Positions 17,547-25,181 of a stretch of DNA of 64,000 bases are shown here, in pieces. Under the pieces are notes generated by a model that was given only the letters and a program-made list of their open reading frames with translations, made no database searches and was not told the DNA's origin. This stretch comes from CAZSRX01 sp964609675 [NCBI: uncultured Bacteroidota bacterium]. Lineage in GTDB: Bacteria > CLD3 > SB21. Every line of letters starts with the position of its first letter. Within the stretch, counting starts at the first letter, position 1. Location of the stretch: contig CAZSRX010000005.1 in assembly GCA_964609675.1 (NCBI GenBank), forward strand, positions 46,542-110,541, read 5' to 3'. The position numbers and the translations under genes were made by a program.

Positions 17547-19994
17547 TTAACGTTTCGGCAACGGTTTTTGCGGCGTTGTTCGTTGCCGTCTCCGGGTGGC
17601 GTTCTGCTTTGTTGCTTTTGATTTTGACGATTCGGTTCGGAGCCGTCGGCTGAATTCTTTTAATTTTTTTTCAGTCAGATAATAAAGCGAACGGCGGGTA
17701 TACGCTTTTTGCGGGCCTTTCACGCCCGCTTTTCTGCCGGTAAGGATTTCCAGGCCTTCTTCAACGGTATTTACGGCCCAGATATGGAATTGCCCGTTTC
17801 TGGCTGATTCGACGATATCTTCCCGAAGCATCAGGTTGTGGACGTTCGCTTTCGGAATGATAACGCCTTGTTGACCGGTGAGGCCGCGCAGGCAGCAGAT
17901 ATCATAGAATCCTTCTATTTTCTGATTGACGCCGCCGATGGCCTGCACGGTGCCGTTCTGGTCGACCGAGCCGGTCACCGCAATGCCCTGTTTGACGGGA
18001 ACGCCGGAAAGCGCGGAAATCAGAGCGTAATATTCGGTGGAAGAAGCGCTGTCGCCGTCAACGCCTTCATAACTTTGTTCAAAAGCAATACGCGCGGCCA
18101 GCGAGAGTTTTTGTTTCTGCGCAAAGCGTTTCAGGAGATAGCCACTCAATATAAGTACGCCTTTGCTGTGAATGCGACCGCCAAGATCCACCTGCCGTTC
18201 GATGTCGATCACGCCTTCGGTTCCGGGGGCGACGGATACCGTAATCCGACTGGGACGGCCGAACTCAAACTCGCCCATGCGCATGACCGCCAGCCCGTTA
18301 ACCTGTCCGATCGCGGCGCCGTCGGTGGCAATCAGAAATACGTCCCGCAATATCAGTTCCTGGATCCGCTCCAGCACGAGACTGGAACGGTAAAATTTTT
18401 CATCGAGCGCTTTCTGGATGTGTACCCGGCTAATACCGGCGGCAGGCGCCTTGGATGCCCAGAAATGCGCCTCGCGGATGACGTCGGCCATGGCGCCGAA
18501 ATGCGTGGAAATTTTTTCCTGATCGTCGGCAAAACGGGCGGCATGCTCGAGCATCCGCGCCGCCGCGCCCCGGTCAAGCGGTTTGAGGTTTTCCTTACGG
18601 CAGATCATCCGCAGAAACATCAGGAAATCCCGGATATTATTTTTGTTCCGCGGCATGGACGTGTCAAAATCGGCTTTAACCCGGAACAGTTCCGGAAACT
18701 CCTCGTCGTGCGAATGCATCAGATAATAAAATACGGGCCGGCCGACCAGTATCACTTTGATGTTCAGCGGAATGGGCTGAGGCCGCAGGCTTTTAGCGAC
18801 GGTGAAACCCATACTTTCCGACAGTTCCTCGATGGTAATCGAACCGCTGCGCAGCGCGCGCTTCAGGCCGTCCCAGCTCATAAAATTGCGGAGCACGTCT
18901 TCCACAGGAAGGACGATAAAACCGCCGTTGGCGCGGTGGAGGGAACCGCCGCGGATCATCGTAAAATCCGTGTACACCCCGCCCATGTACGATTCTTTTT
19001 CCACGCGCCCGAAAAGATTGTTGTAGGTAGGATTGAGCTCCATGACAACGGGCGCCCCTTCCTGACGGCTGTTGTCAATAATGAGATTCACAGTGAATTT
19101 TTTAAAAAACGCGTCGCGGCGCATGAGCAGATTGGGATCGGTCTGCGCGTCGGCCTTGATGATCTCGATGTTACTCAGCAGATCTTCCTGAAGGGCGTCC
19201 AGATATTGCAGGATACCGTCGTGTTCCCGGTAGATTTCGCGCAGTTCGTTGAGCAGGCCGCTTATCATAAACAGCACAATCTGCCGGTCCATTTCCTGCA
19301 GGGCTTCCTGGACTTTGCGCTCCAGATTTTGTGTTTGTTTGACGGCTTCTTTCAGTTCTTCCTGCAGCCGTTCGCGGATTTTGATTTTTTCGTTTTGCGC
19401 TTCCGGCGAAAGCGTATTCCATTCCGACTCCTGCATCGGCTTGCCTTCTTTGGCCGGCAGAAGCATGATGCCCATCGACGAGGCCTGAAGCAGAAACCCC
19501 TGTTCGTTGGCTTTCCGGTTAATGGTTTTGAAAATAGCTTCCCGTTCGGCGTTCAGATCATTCAGGAGTTCGTCGCGGCGACTGCCGTATTCCTCACTTT
19601 CAAAAAGTTTAGGCGTCTCTTTGCGCACATGTTCCGTAAATCGCTGCATGCCGTTCTGAAAATTTTTTCCCATTCCCTGCGGTAGCCCAATGGCAGTGGG
19701 CTGGTACGGATCACTGAAGTTATTGACATAACACCAGTCCGACGGGGCCGGTTTCCGGCGGGCCAGATCTTCGAGGAAGGATTTCACCGCCGTCATCTTG
19801 CCGATACCGCGGGGTCCGGCGACGTAGATGTTGAAGCCGATTTCCTCGATATTTAATCCAAAGTCCAAGGCGCTTACCGCGCGATGCTGGCCGATGATGC
19901 CTTCGGACGGGCGGAAATCTTCTTCATCGTTAAAATCCAGTTGCTGCGGATCATAGGTGTACCGCAACCGGTCCGGCGACAACGGCTTAATCAT
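17547..19994 (-). CDS. LonB-like ATP-dependent protease (AAA plus Lon catalytic domain)
   Basis: The protein has 815 residues from the ATG at 19994. That start has AGGAG eight bases ahead and overlaps the Nudix stop by 8 bases; a longer frame from 20045 would overlap 59 bases. The AAA part has a degenerate P-loop GPRGIGKMT, with Met in place of Ser/Thr after the Lys, and a long coiled-coil insertion (about 180-260). The C-terminal Lon proteolytic domain has S649 in GVDGDSASS and K692 in GGVNQKIEGF; the 43-residue spacing equals the E. coli Lon S679-K722 dyad. The family (YcbZ-like, Lon_2) degrades misfolded proteins. The tail is very basic. Confidence 0.88.
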   Translation of the reverse strand: MIKPLSPDRLRYTYDPQQLDFNDEEDFRPSEGIIGQHRAVSALDFGLNIEEIGFNIYVAGPRGIGKMTAVKSFLEDLARRKPAPSDWCYVNNFSDPYQPTAIGLPQGMGKNFQNGMQRFTEHVRKETPKLFESEEYGSRRDELLNDLNAEREAIFKTINRKANEQGFLLQASSMGIMLLPAKEGKPMQESEWNTLSPEAQNEKIKIRERLQEELKEAVKQTQNLERKVQEALQEMDRQIVLFMISGLLNELREIYREHDGILQYLDALQEDLLSNIEIIKADAQTDPNLLMRRDAFFKKFTVNLIIDNSRQEGAPVVMELNPTYNNLFGRVEKESYMGGVYTDFTMIRGGSLHRANGGFIVLPVEDVLRNFMSWDGLKRALRSGSITIEELSESMGFTVAKSLRPQPIPLNIKVILVGRPVFYYLMHSHDEEFPELFRVKADFDTSMPRNKNNIRDFLMFLRMICRKENLKPLDRGAAARMLEHAARFADDQEKISTHFGAMADVIREAHFWASKAPAAGISRVHIQKALDEKFYRSSLVLERIQELILRDVFLIATDGAAIGQVNGLAVMRMGEFEFGRPSRITVSVAPGTEGVIDIERQVDLGGRIHSKGVLILSGYLLKRFAQKQKLSLAARIAFEQSYEGVDGDSASSTEYYALISALSGVPVKQGIAVTGSVDQNGTVQAIGGVNQKIEGFYDICCLRGLTGQQGVIIPKANVHNLMLREDIVESARNGQFHIWAVNTVEEGLEILTGRKAGVKGPQKAYTRRSLYYLTEKKLKEFSRRLRTESSKSKATKQNATRRRQRTTPQKPLPKR

Positions 19995-20670
19995 GCGTGG
20001 CTCCTGGGTTTTTATCTTCAGATGCAGCGCCCCGGACGGCTTCATAAAGATACAGATGCAGCAATCCGTTTGTATTGCGAATCAGGCGTTTCGCTTCATC
20101 CAGGGTGCAGATATGCGTGCGAATGTATTCATGTTCGCCGACCGCGCCGGTCTGACGGTTCCGGTAACGGGCTATTTCTGATTCCGGAAGTGTCCGCTCA
20201 TAGTAAAAAAAGTAGCCCGCTTCATCCAGCAGTCCGGGTGAACTGTACAAAAGTTCCTGATTCAACCGATGCAGATCATCACGGCCAATCACTAAACCGG
20301 TTTCTTCTTCCACCTCGCGGACGGCAACGGCGTAGGGATCGGTATCGCTGTCGCACATGCCGGCCGGATGTTCATAAAAATAACTGCCGTCGGCAACGCG
20401 GCGTTGTTTGACCAGCAACAAAAAACGCTGTCCGGTTTCCCTATTCGTCAGACAGATTAATACGGAAACGAAATGGCCGCGGAGCATGACGGTGGGCAGC
20501 AGCGGAACACCATCGGGATCTACCGCATGCATACGCAGCAGAATGAACAGCGCTTCGCCGTCAGGTTTATGAACGGTGTACAGTTCTTCCTCGGATTTAA
20601 CGTCAATGCCGTTTCGGCGGAGCAATTCCCGCCATCGGCGGTATTTCATGGATTCGTTGTAGGGTTGCAT
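19987..20670 (-). CDS. Nudix hydrolase, NUDX14-like ADP-sugar diphosphatase
   Basis: This 227-residue protein has a Nudix box at about 117-139: PAGMCDSDT followed by REVEEETG. The first Glu of the classical G-x5-E-x7-REUxEExGU box is Thr here; plant NUDX14-type ADP-sugar hydrolases also depart at this position. Their hallmarks, a long N-terminal beta extension (LLPTVMLRGHFVSVLICLTN) and PAGM before the box, are present. The likely reaction is hydrolysis of a nucleoside diphosphate sugar to sugar phosphate and NMP; the exact substrate is inference. The stop overlaps the start of the protease gene (ATGATTAA), so the two are translationally coupled. An alternative start is Met8. Confidence 0.78.
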   Translation of the reverse strand: MQPYNESMKYRRWRELLRRNGIDVKSEEELYTVHKPDGEALFILLRMHAVDPDGVPLLPTVMLRGHFVSVLICLTNRETGQRFLLLVKQRRVADGSYFYEHPAGMCDSDTDPYAVAVREVEEETGLVIGRDDLHRLNQELLYSSPGLLDEAGYFFYYERTLPESEIARYRNRQTGAVGEHEYIRTHICTLDEAKRLIRNTNGLLHLYLYEAVRGAASEDKNPGATHD

Positions 20671-20681
20671 ATATTTTAAGC

Positions 20682-21332
20682 TTATTCATCACCATCCGGT
20701 ATAATATACATCATCACGGCGAAGAAATGGCACAGACTGCCGGCCAGTACGAACAAATGCCAGATCATGTGATGATACGGTATCCGCTTCACCACGTAAA
20801 AAACCGTTCCGGCCGTGTAGCATAGACCGCCAGCCAGGAGAAATACAAGGCCTCCGGTAGGTATGGCCGCCAGCAAAGGCCGGGTGGCGATAACGATCAG
20901 CCACCCCATGGCGATGTATATCGCCGTGGAAAGCGCCGGCCATTTCTCAATTAAAAATACTTTAGAGATAATTCCCGCAACGGCCAAGCCCCACACGATT
21001 CCGAACAGCGTCCAGCCCCATTCACCCCGCAGACTTACAAGCGTAAACGGCGTATAGGTGCCCGCAATCAAAATGAAGATCGAAGCGTGATCCAGAATGC
21101 GGAAGATTTTTTTCACACGCGGCTTCTGAAAACTGTGGTACAGGGTGGACATCGTGAACAGAACAATCAGAGAAAACCCGAAGACGCTGACGCTTACAAT
21201 ATGCCATGCATTGCCGTATAACGCCGCGTATATTATCAGCCATGCCGCGCCGGCCAGGCTAAGAACAGCGCCGATTCCGTGGGTAATGCTACTGGCGATT
21301 TCCTCGCCGGTTGTATATAATTTTTCCGCCAA
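20682..21332 (-). CDS. trhA: hemolysin III family membrane protein (TrhA/YqfA-like)
   Basis: This 216-residue protein has seven predicted spans. Family motifs are GEEIASSITHGIGA at the N-terminus, STLYHS after the third span, DHASIFILIAGTYTPF in the middle and HMIWHLFVLAGSLCHFFA at the end, with the conserved Ser, Asp and His residues of PAQR/hemolysin III proteins that bind a metal. In E. coli the homologue affects membrane lipid state; the hemolysin name is historical. The only start that keeps the N-terminal motif is a TTG at 21332. It lies 53 bases after xseB and 11 ahead of the Nudix gene on the same strand. Confidence 0.88.
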   Translation of the reverse strand: MAEKLYTTGEEIASSITHGIGAVLSLAGAAWLIIYAALYGNAWHIVSVSVFGFSLIVLFTMSTLYHSFQKPRVKKIFRILDHASIFILIAGTYTPFTLVSLRGEWGWTLFGIVWGLAVAGIISKVFLIEKWPALSTAIYIAMGWLIVIATRPLLAAIPTGGLVFLLAGGLCYTAGTVFYVVKRIPYHHMIWHLFVLAGSLCHFFAVMMYIIPDGDE

Positions 21333-21385
21333 AGCCGTTGATCGCCGTATGGTTAAGATGAATAATGAACTAAAAGCCGTTTTGA

Positions 21386-21643
21386 TTACTCCGTTTCATC
21401 GGCCGGCTCGGCAGTCAGGTTACCCTGCGCGTCTTTTATCAGGATCTTAAGCTGGCTTTCGGCGTGATTGAGCTTTTCATTGCAGTATTTAATCAGCCGC
21501 ATGCCTTCTTCGAACTCCTTCAGCGTTTCATCCAGCGGAATGGAGCCCGATTCCAGCCGCTCGACAATGGTTTCAAGCCGTTGCAGGGATTGTTCAAATG
21601 TAGCGGTTTCCGGTCCGGTTTTCTTGACTGATTTTCTGGCCAT
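21386..21643 (-). CDS. xseB: exodeoxyribonuclease VII small subunit
   Basis: This 85-residue protein is of normal length when started at the ATG at 21643. That ATG has GGGAG ahead of it and a promoter just upstream; a longer frame from 21712 would run through the promoter. The family core is clear: FEQSLQRLETIVERLESGSI, PLDETLKEFEEGMRLIKYC, LNHAESQL. XseB binds the large subunit XseA to form exonuclease VII, which degrades single-stranded DNA. XseA is not encoded in this window. It heads a minus-strand run of hemolysin III, Nudix and LonB-like genes. Confidence 0.92.
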   Translation of the reverse strand: MARKSVKKTGPETATFEQSLQRLETIVERLESGSIPLDETLKEFEEGMRLIKYCNEKLNHAESQLKILIKDAQGNLTAEPADETE

Positions 21644-21665
21644 GATACTCCCGTAAAATTTTAAA

Positions 21666-21694
21666 AAGATACATAAACTATCGGTTCTTTGCAA
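21666..21694 (-). promoter_or_regulatory. promoter ahead of xseB
   Basis: On the minus strand TTGCAA (21689-21694) and TATCTT (21666-21671) are 17 bases apart. It lies within the longer upstream frame of xseB, which supports the shorter start at 21643. Confidence 0.55.
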
Positions 21695-21865
21695 TCGGAA
21701 ATTCCGGTTCATAAAAAAATAAGTAGTTTAGACGGCGCCTCGCCGACTTGACGCATTTCTGGGAAATAAAATAGCATACAAAAAAAAGTTTGCTTTTAGG
21801 TTGATTTTATTTTAAAATTATACAGATACTCATGCACAGCGGCCTGCTACCGGCAAAGGAAATGT

Positions 21866-22915
21866 ATGCATAGAATGTTTATATTCGCTCTCGTCGTCAT
21901 TATGGCGACGTCGGTTCATTCCCAGCAGCAGAAATCAACTGCTTTTTCCTCCCCTACCATATCCGGTTTAAAAGCTTATCTGGAAAAATCGCGCCAGGAC
22001 CTTACCGCCCTGGCCAAAACAAAATACTACCTGATGGCGGAATACGACAGCAATGTCATTCTCATTTCACAGCTGAAAGAAAAGAAAGAACTGGGTTTCT
22101 TCGAGCGCATTCAATTAAAAAGCCTCCTCAAACAGTCCGAAGATATATCCCAGCAAATGGTTAAAATCGACAAGCTGACTCTTGCGCACTATGATACCAA
22201 CAAAGAAAAACTTGAACAGTTAGTCCGGCTGATGGAGGACGAAATTCGCGCCGTTCTCAGACAGATTGAACAATCTCCGCAGGGTTCGGACGAACGGGGC
22301 GACTTTGTGGAAACGCTCCAGGCAATGATACTGGAAAAACTGGAAATGCAATCCCAGGCGGTGGAACCTCTTACCATCACTTATCAGGAAATCCGTCACC
22401 AGAAAACCGATGATCCCGAAGTGCTTATCGAAAAATCGGATTACCTGATGGATCAGCACGACAAACTGGTACGCTATATCGAGCAAATCGACAGAAAGAT
22501 TGACCTTATCGAGTCGGAAAATGAAATCAAAAAACAGGCCCGCCGGTTCGTAGACGATGTATACCTATTAGATAAAAACCGGGAAATGAAGATTACTCAG
22601 AATAAAAACGCGGAATCCGGAGGAACCCTTTTGGGCGGCGCCGAGAATTTGAGCCGTGCCGCAAGTCAGGATGAAATGTTATTGCGCACCCAGAGCCTTA
22701 CCGGAATTACTGCAACTTCTTCACAAAACCCCCTGTTTCTGAACAGCCGCCTGGAACTGTCCAACCAGCCCATATACTCCACCGATGATTTTCAGTCCAT
22801 CATTCAAAAACTGAACGTCGAACGCCGTCTGGCACAGAATAAAGCCCGCCATTTCAAAAAAATATCCGGCGAACTGCGGCGCTTAGCCGAATATAAACTG
22901 CGTTACGGTAAATAA
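21866..22915 (+). CDS. exported coiled-coil protein of unknown function
   Basis: This 349-residue protein has a signal peptide (MFIFALVVIMATSVHS). The mature part is almost wholly charged helix with long heptad stretches (about 30-230 and 310-349), for example MVKIDKLTLAHYDTNKEKLE and KLVRYIEQIDRKIDLIESEN. A less ordered Ser/Asn/Gln-rich segment lies around 240-300. It probably forms a periplasmic coiled-coil dimer or rod. I recognise no named family. A barrel-type outer membrane protein gene begins 30 bases downstream on the same strand, so the two may form a functional pair spanning periplasm and outer membrane. Confidence 0.65.
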   Translation: MHRMFIFALVVIMATSVHSQQQKSTAFSSPTISGLKAYLEKSRQDLTALAKTKYYLMAEYDSNVILISQLKEKKELGFFERIQLKSLLKQSEDISQQMVKIDKLTLAHYDTNKEKLEQLVRLMEDEIRAVLRQIEQSPQGSDERGDFVETLQAMILEKLEMQSQAVEPLTITYQEIRHQKTDDPEVLIEKSDYLMDQHDKLVRYIEQIDRKIDLIESENEIKKQARRFVDDVYLLDKNREMKITQNKNAESGGTLLGGAENLSRAASQDEMLLRTQSLTGITATSSQNPLFLNSRLELSNQPIYSTDDFQSIIQKLNVERRLAQNKARHFKKISGELRRLAEYKLRYGK

Positions 22916-22945
22916 TTTTTCATCCACTCCATTCCGGGACATGAC

Positions 22946-24037
22946 ATGGCCGACCGTTTTGAATGCCGTTTGCCAGTAAGAAGACGGTGGGTTATATCAT
23001 GGGTTTTTTTTTTCTTGCTCTCAACACCTCTGGCCGCCCAATGGACAGTAGAAAGCCGGCTTTACACCGGAGGCATGTTTGACAGTAACATCGGTGAGGA
23101 CACGCGCAACCGCACCGACGCCGGGCTGCAGACCAATGCCGCTGTCGATGCGGTTTATACAACGCCTTCAGACGCTTTTCTGCATGAATGGAATCTGAGT
23201 CTTAAAACAACCAACCTGTTTTTCGGCAACCACTTTGACAAAAGCCGCACGCTGAATCAGCTATCCGCGTCCTATACCCGTCAGGTTTCAAAAGGATTTT
23301 ATCTTCAGCCGCTGGCACGGTTTGAGTCCAAGAACTACCTGCGCGACAACCGGAATTACCGCGTTATCGGTGGCGGCATAGCCGGAATGCTCAAGCATCA
23401 TAAATCAAGAAGCCTTCTGACGCTCGAAGCCACCCGGACAAAAACGTATTTTAATTCATTCACCAATTATAATAATTTGTCCGACGTTATAACCGGCACA
23501 GTGGACAAATTTTTTTCCGAGATGAACCACTGCCGTATCCTGCTGATGGCCGGCAATCATCAGTATTCCAAGTACGCCTGGAGCCGCGAAAACCGCTACC
23601 TCGATATCCGGCAACGCGACAACACCTTTGGCGCGGGGCTGATGCTCGAATTATATTTTTTAAAAACCCTGTTTCGAGCCGATTACCAGTATCACGCGGT
23701 TTTTTCAAACAGCTACGGTTCCAGCTTTTATCTGCACCGCATCAATCTGATGGGACTCCGTCCGCTCGGCAAGGGCCTCTTCATCAAGGCTTACGCTTCG
23801 ACGCTATGGTATAAATACCCGGACACGATCATCAGCCCCGACATTTCAACCTACCAGCCGGGACTCGACGATAAGATGCTTGTGCTGGAACTGGGGAAAA
23901 AACTGCCGGACGAATACGAAATCAAACTCCGCCTGCACTGGTATGCCAACCAGATTCTTTTTACCAGCATGCATTACAACCGTTCCATGCTTTCGTTGGG
24001 AATCGAAAAGGACTTCAACTCCAAACCCCGGGAATAA
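22946..24037 (+). CDS. predicted outer-membrane beta-barrel protein
   Basis: This 363-residue protein has a positively charged start and a signal peptide ending in TPLAAQ (about residue 32). The mature chain is a series of amphipathic strands rich in Tyr, Asn and Arg (VESRLYTGGMFDSNIGED, FLHEWNLSLKTTNLFFGN, LSASYTRQVSKGFYLQPLAR, LFRADYQYHAVFSNSYGSS, KIRL-type turns). It would fit a barrel of about 16-18 strands, although the last residue is not the usual Phe. It is probably co-transcribed with the coiled-coil gene upstream. Its 3' end overlaps the convergent radical SAM gene by 23 bases. Confidence 0.65.
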   Translation: MADRFECRLPVRRRWVISWVFFFLLSTPLAAQWTVESRLYTGGMFDSNIGEDTRNRTDAGLQTNAAVDAVYTTPSDAFLHEWNLSLKTTNLFFGNHFDKSRTLNQLSASYTRQVSKGFYLQPLARFESKNYLRDNRNYRVIGGGIAGMLKHHKSRSLLTLEATRTKTYFNSFTNYNNLSDVITGTVDKFFSEMNHCRILLMAGNHQYSKYAWSRENRYLDIRQRDNTFGAGLMLELYFLKTLFRADYQYHAVFSNSYGSSFYLHRINLMGLRPLGKGLFIKAYASTLWYKYPDTIISPDISTYQPGLDDKMLVLELGKKLPDEYEIKLRLHWYANQILFTSMHYNRSMLSLGIEKDFNSKPRE

Positions 24038-25181
24038 CCGCGCCGCAGAAACTGCATTTTCCTTTATTCATGGCGTTGCGGACAATCACAAAGCCGCGCC
24101 GTTGCAGAATCATCTTGCCGCACTGATGGCAATATGTGTTTTCCGAAGCATGTCCCGGAACATTTCCGAGATAAACATATTTCAGGCCTTCTTTCATGGC
24201 CGTTTCACGCGCTTTCTCCAGCGTGGATACCGGCGTGGCCGGTACCTGGGTGAGCTTGTGCATCGGGGTAAACCGCGTAAAATGCAGCGGCGCGTCGGAT
24301 AAACCGTTATCCGCCAGCCACCGGCACATATTCTTTATTTGCGCCAGATCGTCCGTCCAGCCCGGAATGACCAGGTTGGTTATCTCCAGCCAGACTTTTT
24401 CCTCCTTAAATATTTTCAACGCCTGCAGGACAGGCTGCAGGCGGCCGCCGTTTAACCGGAGATAGGTATCGTCATCATATCCCTTCAGATCGATGTTCGC
24501 CGCGTCGAGTTGTTTGCAGAGCAGGCGGAGCGGTTCTTCATGGATGTAACCGTTGGATTTCCACACATTTTTTATATTCCTGGCGCGCGCCAGTTTGGCC
24601 GTGTCATACGCGTACTCATAAAACGTAATCGGCTCCGAATACGTGTAGGCTATGGATTCGCATTGATAGGTCAGACATTGTTCCACGGCCGCTTCGGGCA
24701 TCAGATCGTAATTTTCCGTTTCCCGCGGACTGACTTGCGCGATTTGCCAGTTCTGGCAGTTAAGGCATGCGAAATTGCATCCTGCGGCGGCCACCGAGTA
24801 CGATTTTATCCCAGGCAGAAAATGGAAAAACGGCTTTTTCTCAATTGGATCGATGTGCACGGCGCAGGGATTGCCGTACGCAATAGAATACATTTTGCCT
24901 TTATATGCGACCCGATTACGGCACAGGCCGGTCTGCCCCTCCTGCAGGACGCAGTTGTTGGGGCATTTTTTGCAGAGAAGTCCGCGGGCCGTCACGGAGT
25001 AAAACATCGCCTCCTTACTCCATTTCCAGAGATCATCCGAAAACGCGCGGACAGATTTGCCGTTGGCCGTGTCGGTCGGTTTGCTGCAAAAACCCAGAAA
25101 AAGACCGCCGGCGCCGATCAGGCAGTGCCAGATAAATTCACGTTTGGTCATGCACCGGCCGTTTCCTTTAGATGGTTTCAT
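24015..25181 (-). CDS. amrS: AmmeMemoRadiSam system radical SAM enzyme
   Basis: This 388-residue protein carries the radical SAM cluster motif CNFACLNC (C135, C139, C142). Family signatures are LLCKKCPNNCVLQEGQTGLC ahead of it, YTYSEPITFYEY in the middle and a C-terminal zinc ribbon (CHQCGK, CSFCG). The N-terminus has TKREFI followed by a hydrophobic stretch (LIGAGGLFLGFC), like a Tat signal with KR in place of RR. The reaction of this family is not established. The ATG overlaps the upstream stop as ATGA, which argues for translational coupling with the membrane protein gene. Together with the MEMO1-AMMECR1 fusion it forms the conserved three-part system. Confidence 0.9.
   Translation of the reverse strand: MKPSKGNGRCMTKREFIWHCLIGAGGLFLGFCSKPTDTANGKSVRAFSDDLWKWSKEAMFYSVTARGLLCKKCPNNCVLQEGQTGLCRNRVAYKGKMYSIAYGNPCAVHIDPIEKKPFFHFLPGIKSYSVAAAGCNFACLNCQNWQIAQVSPRETENYDLMPEAAVEQCLTYQCESIAYTYSEPITFYEYAYDTAKLARARNIKNVWKSNGYIHEEPLRLLCKQLDAANIDLKGYDDDTYLRLNGGRLQPVLQALKIFKEEKVWLEITNLVIPGWTDDLAQIKNMCRWLADNGLSDAPLHFTRFTPMHKLTQVPATPVSTLEKARETAMKEGLKYVYLGNVPGHASENTYCHQCGKMILQRRGFVIVRNAMNKGKCSFCGAVIPGVWS

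Noticed and set aside
17522-17549. TAATTGCT / AGCAATTA inverted repeat at the end of the LonB-like gene
   Set aside because: It has an 8-base stem but a weak A/T-rich pairing, a 12-base loop and no T tract on the minus strand, so it is not called as a terminator.
17838-19685. 615-codon plus-strand open frame
   Set aside because: It lies wholly antisense to the LonB-like gene, has a composition rich in His, Phe and Arg typical of a reverse-frame artefact, and shows no family motif or ribosome site.
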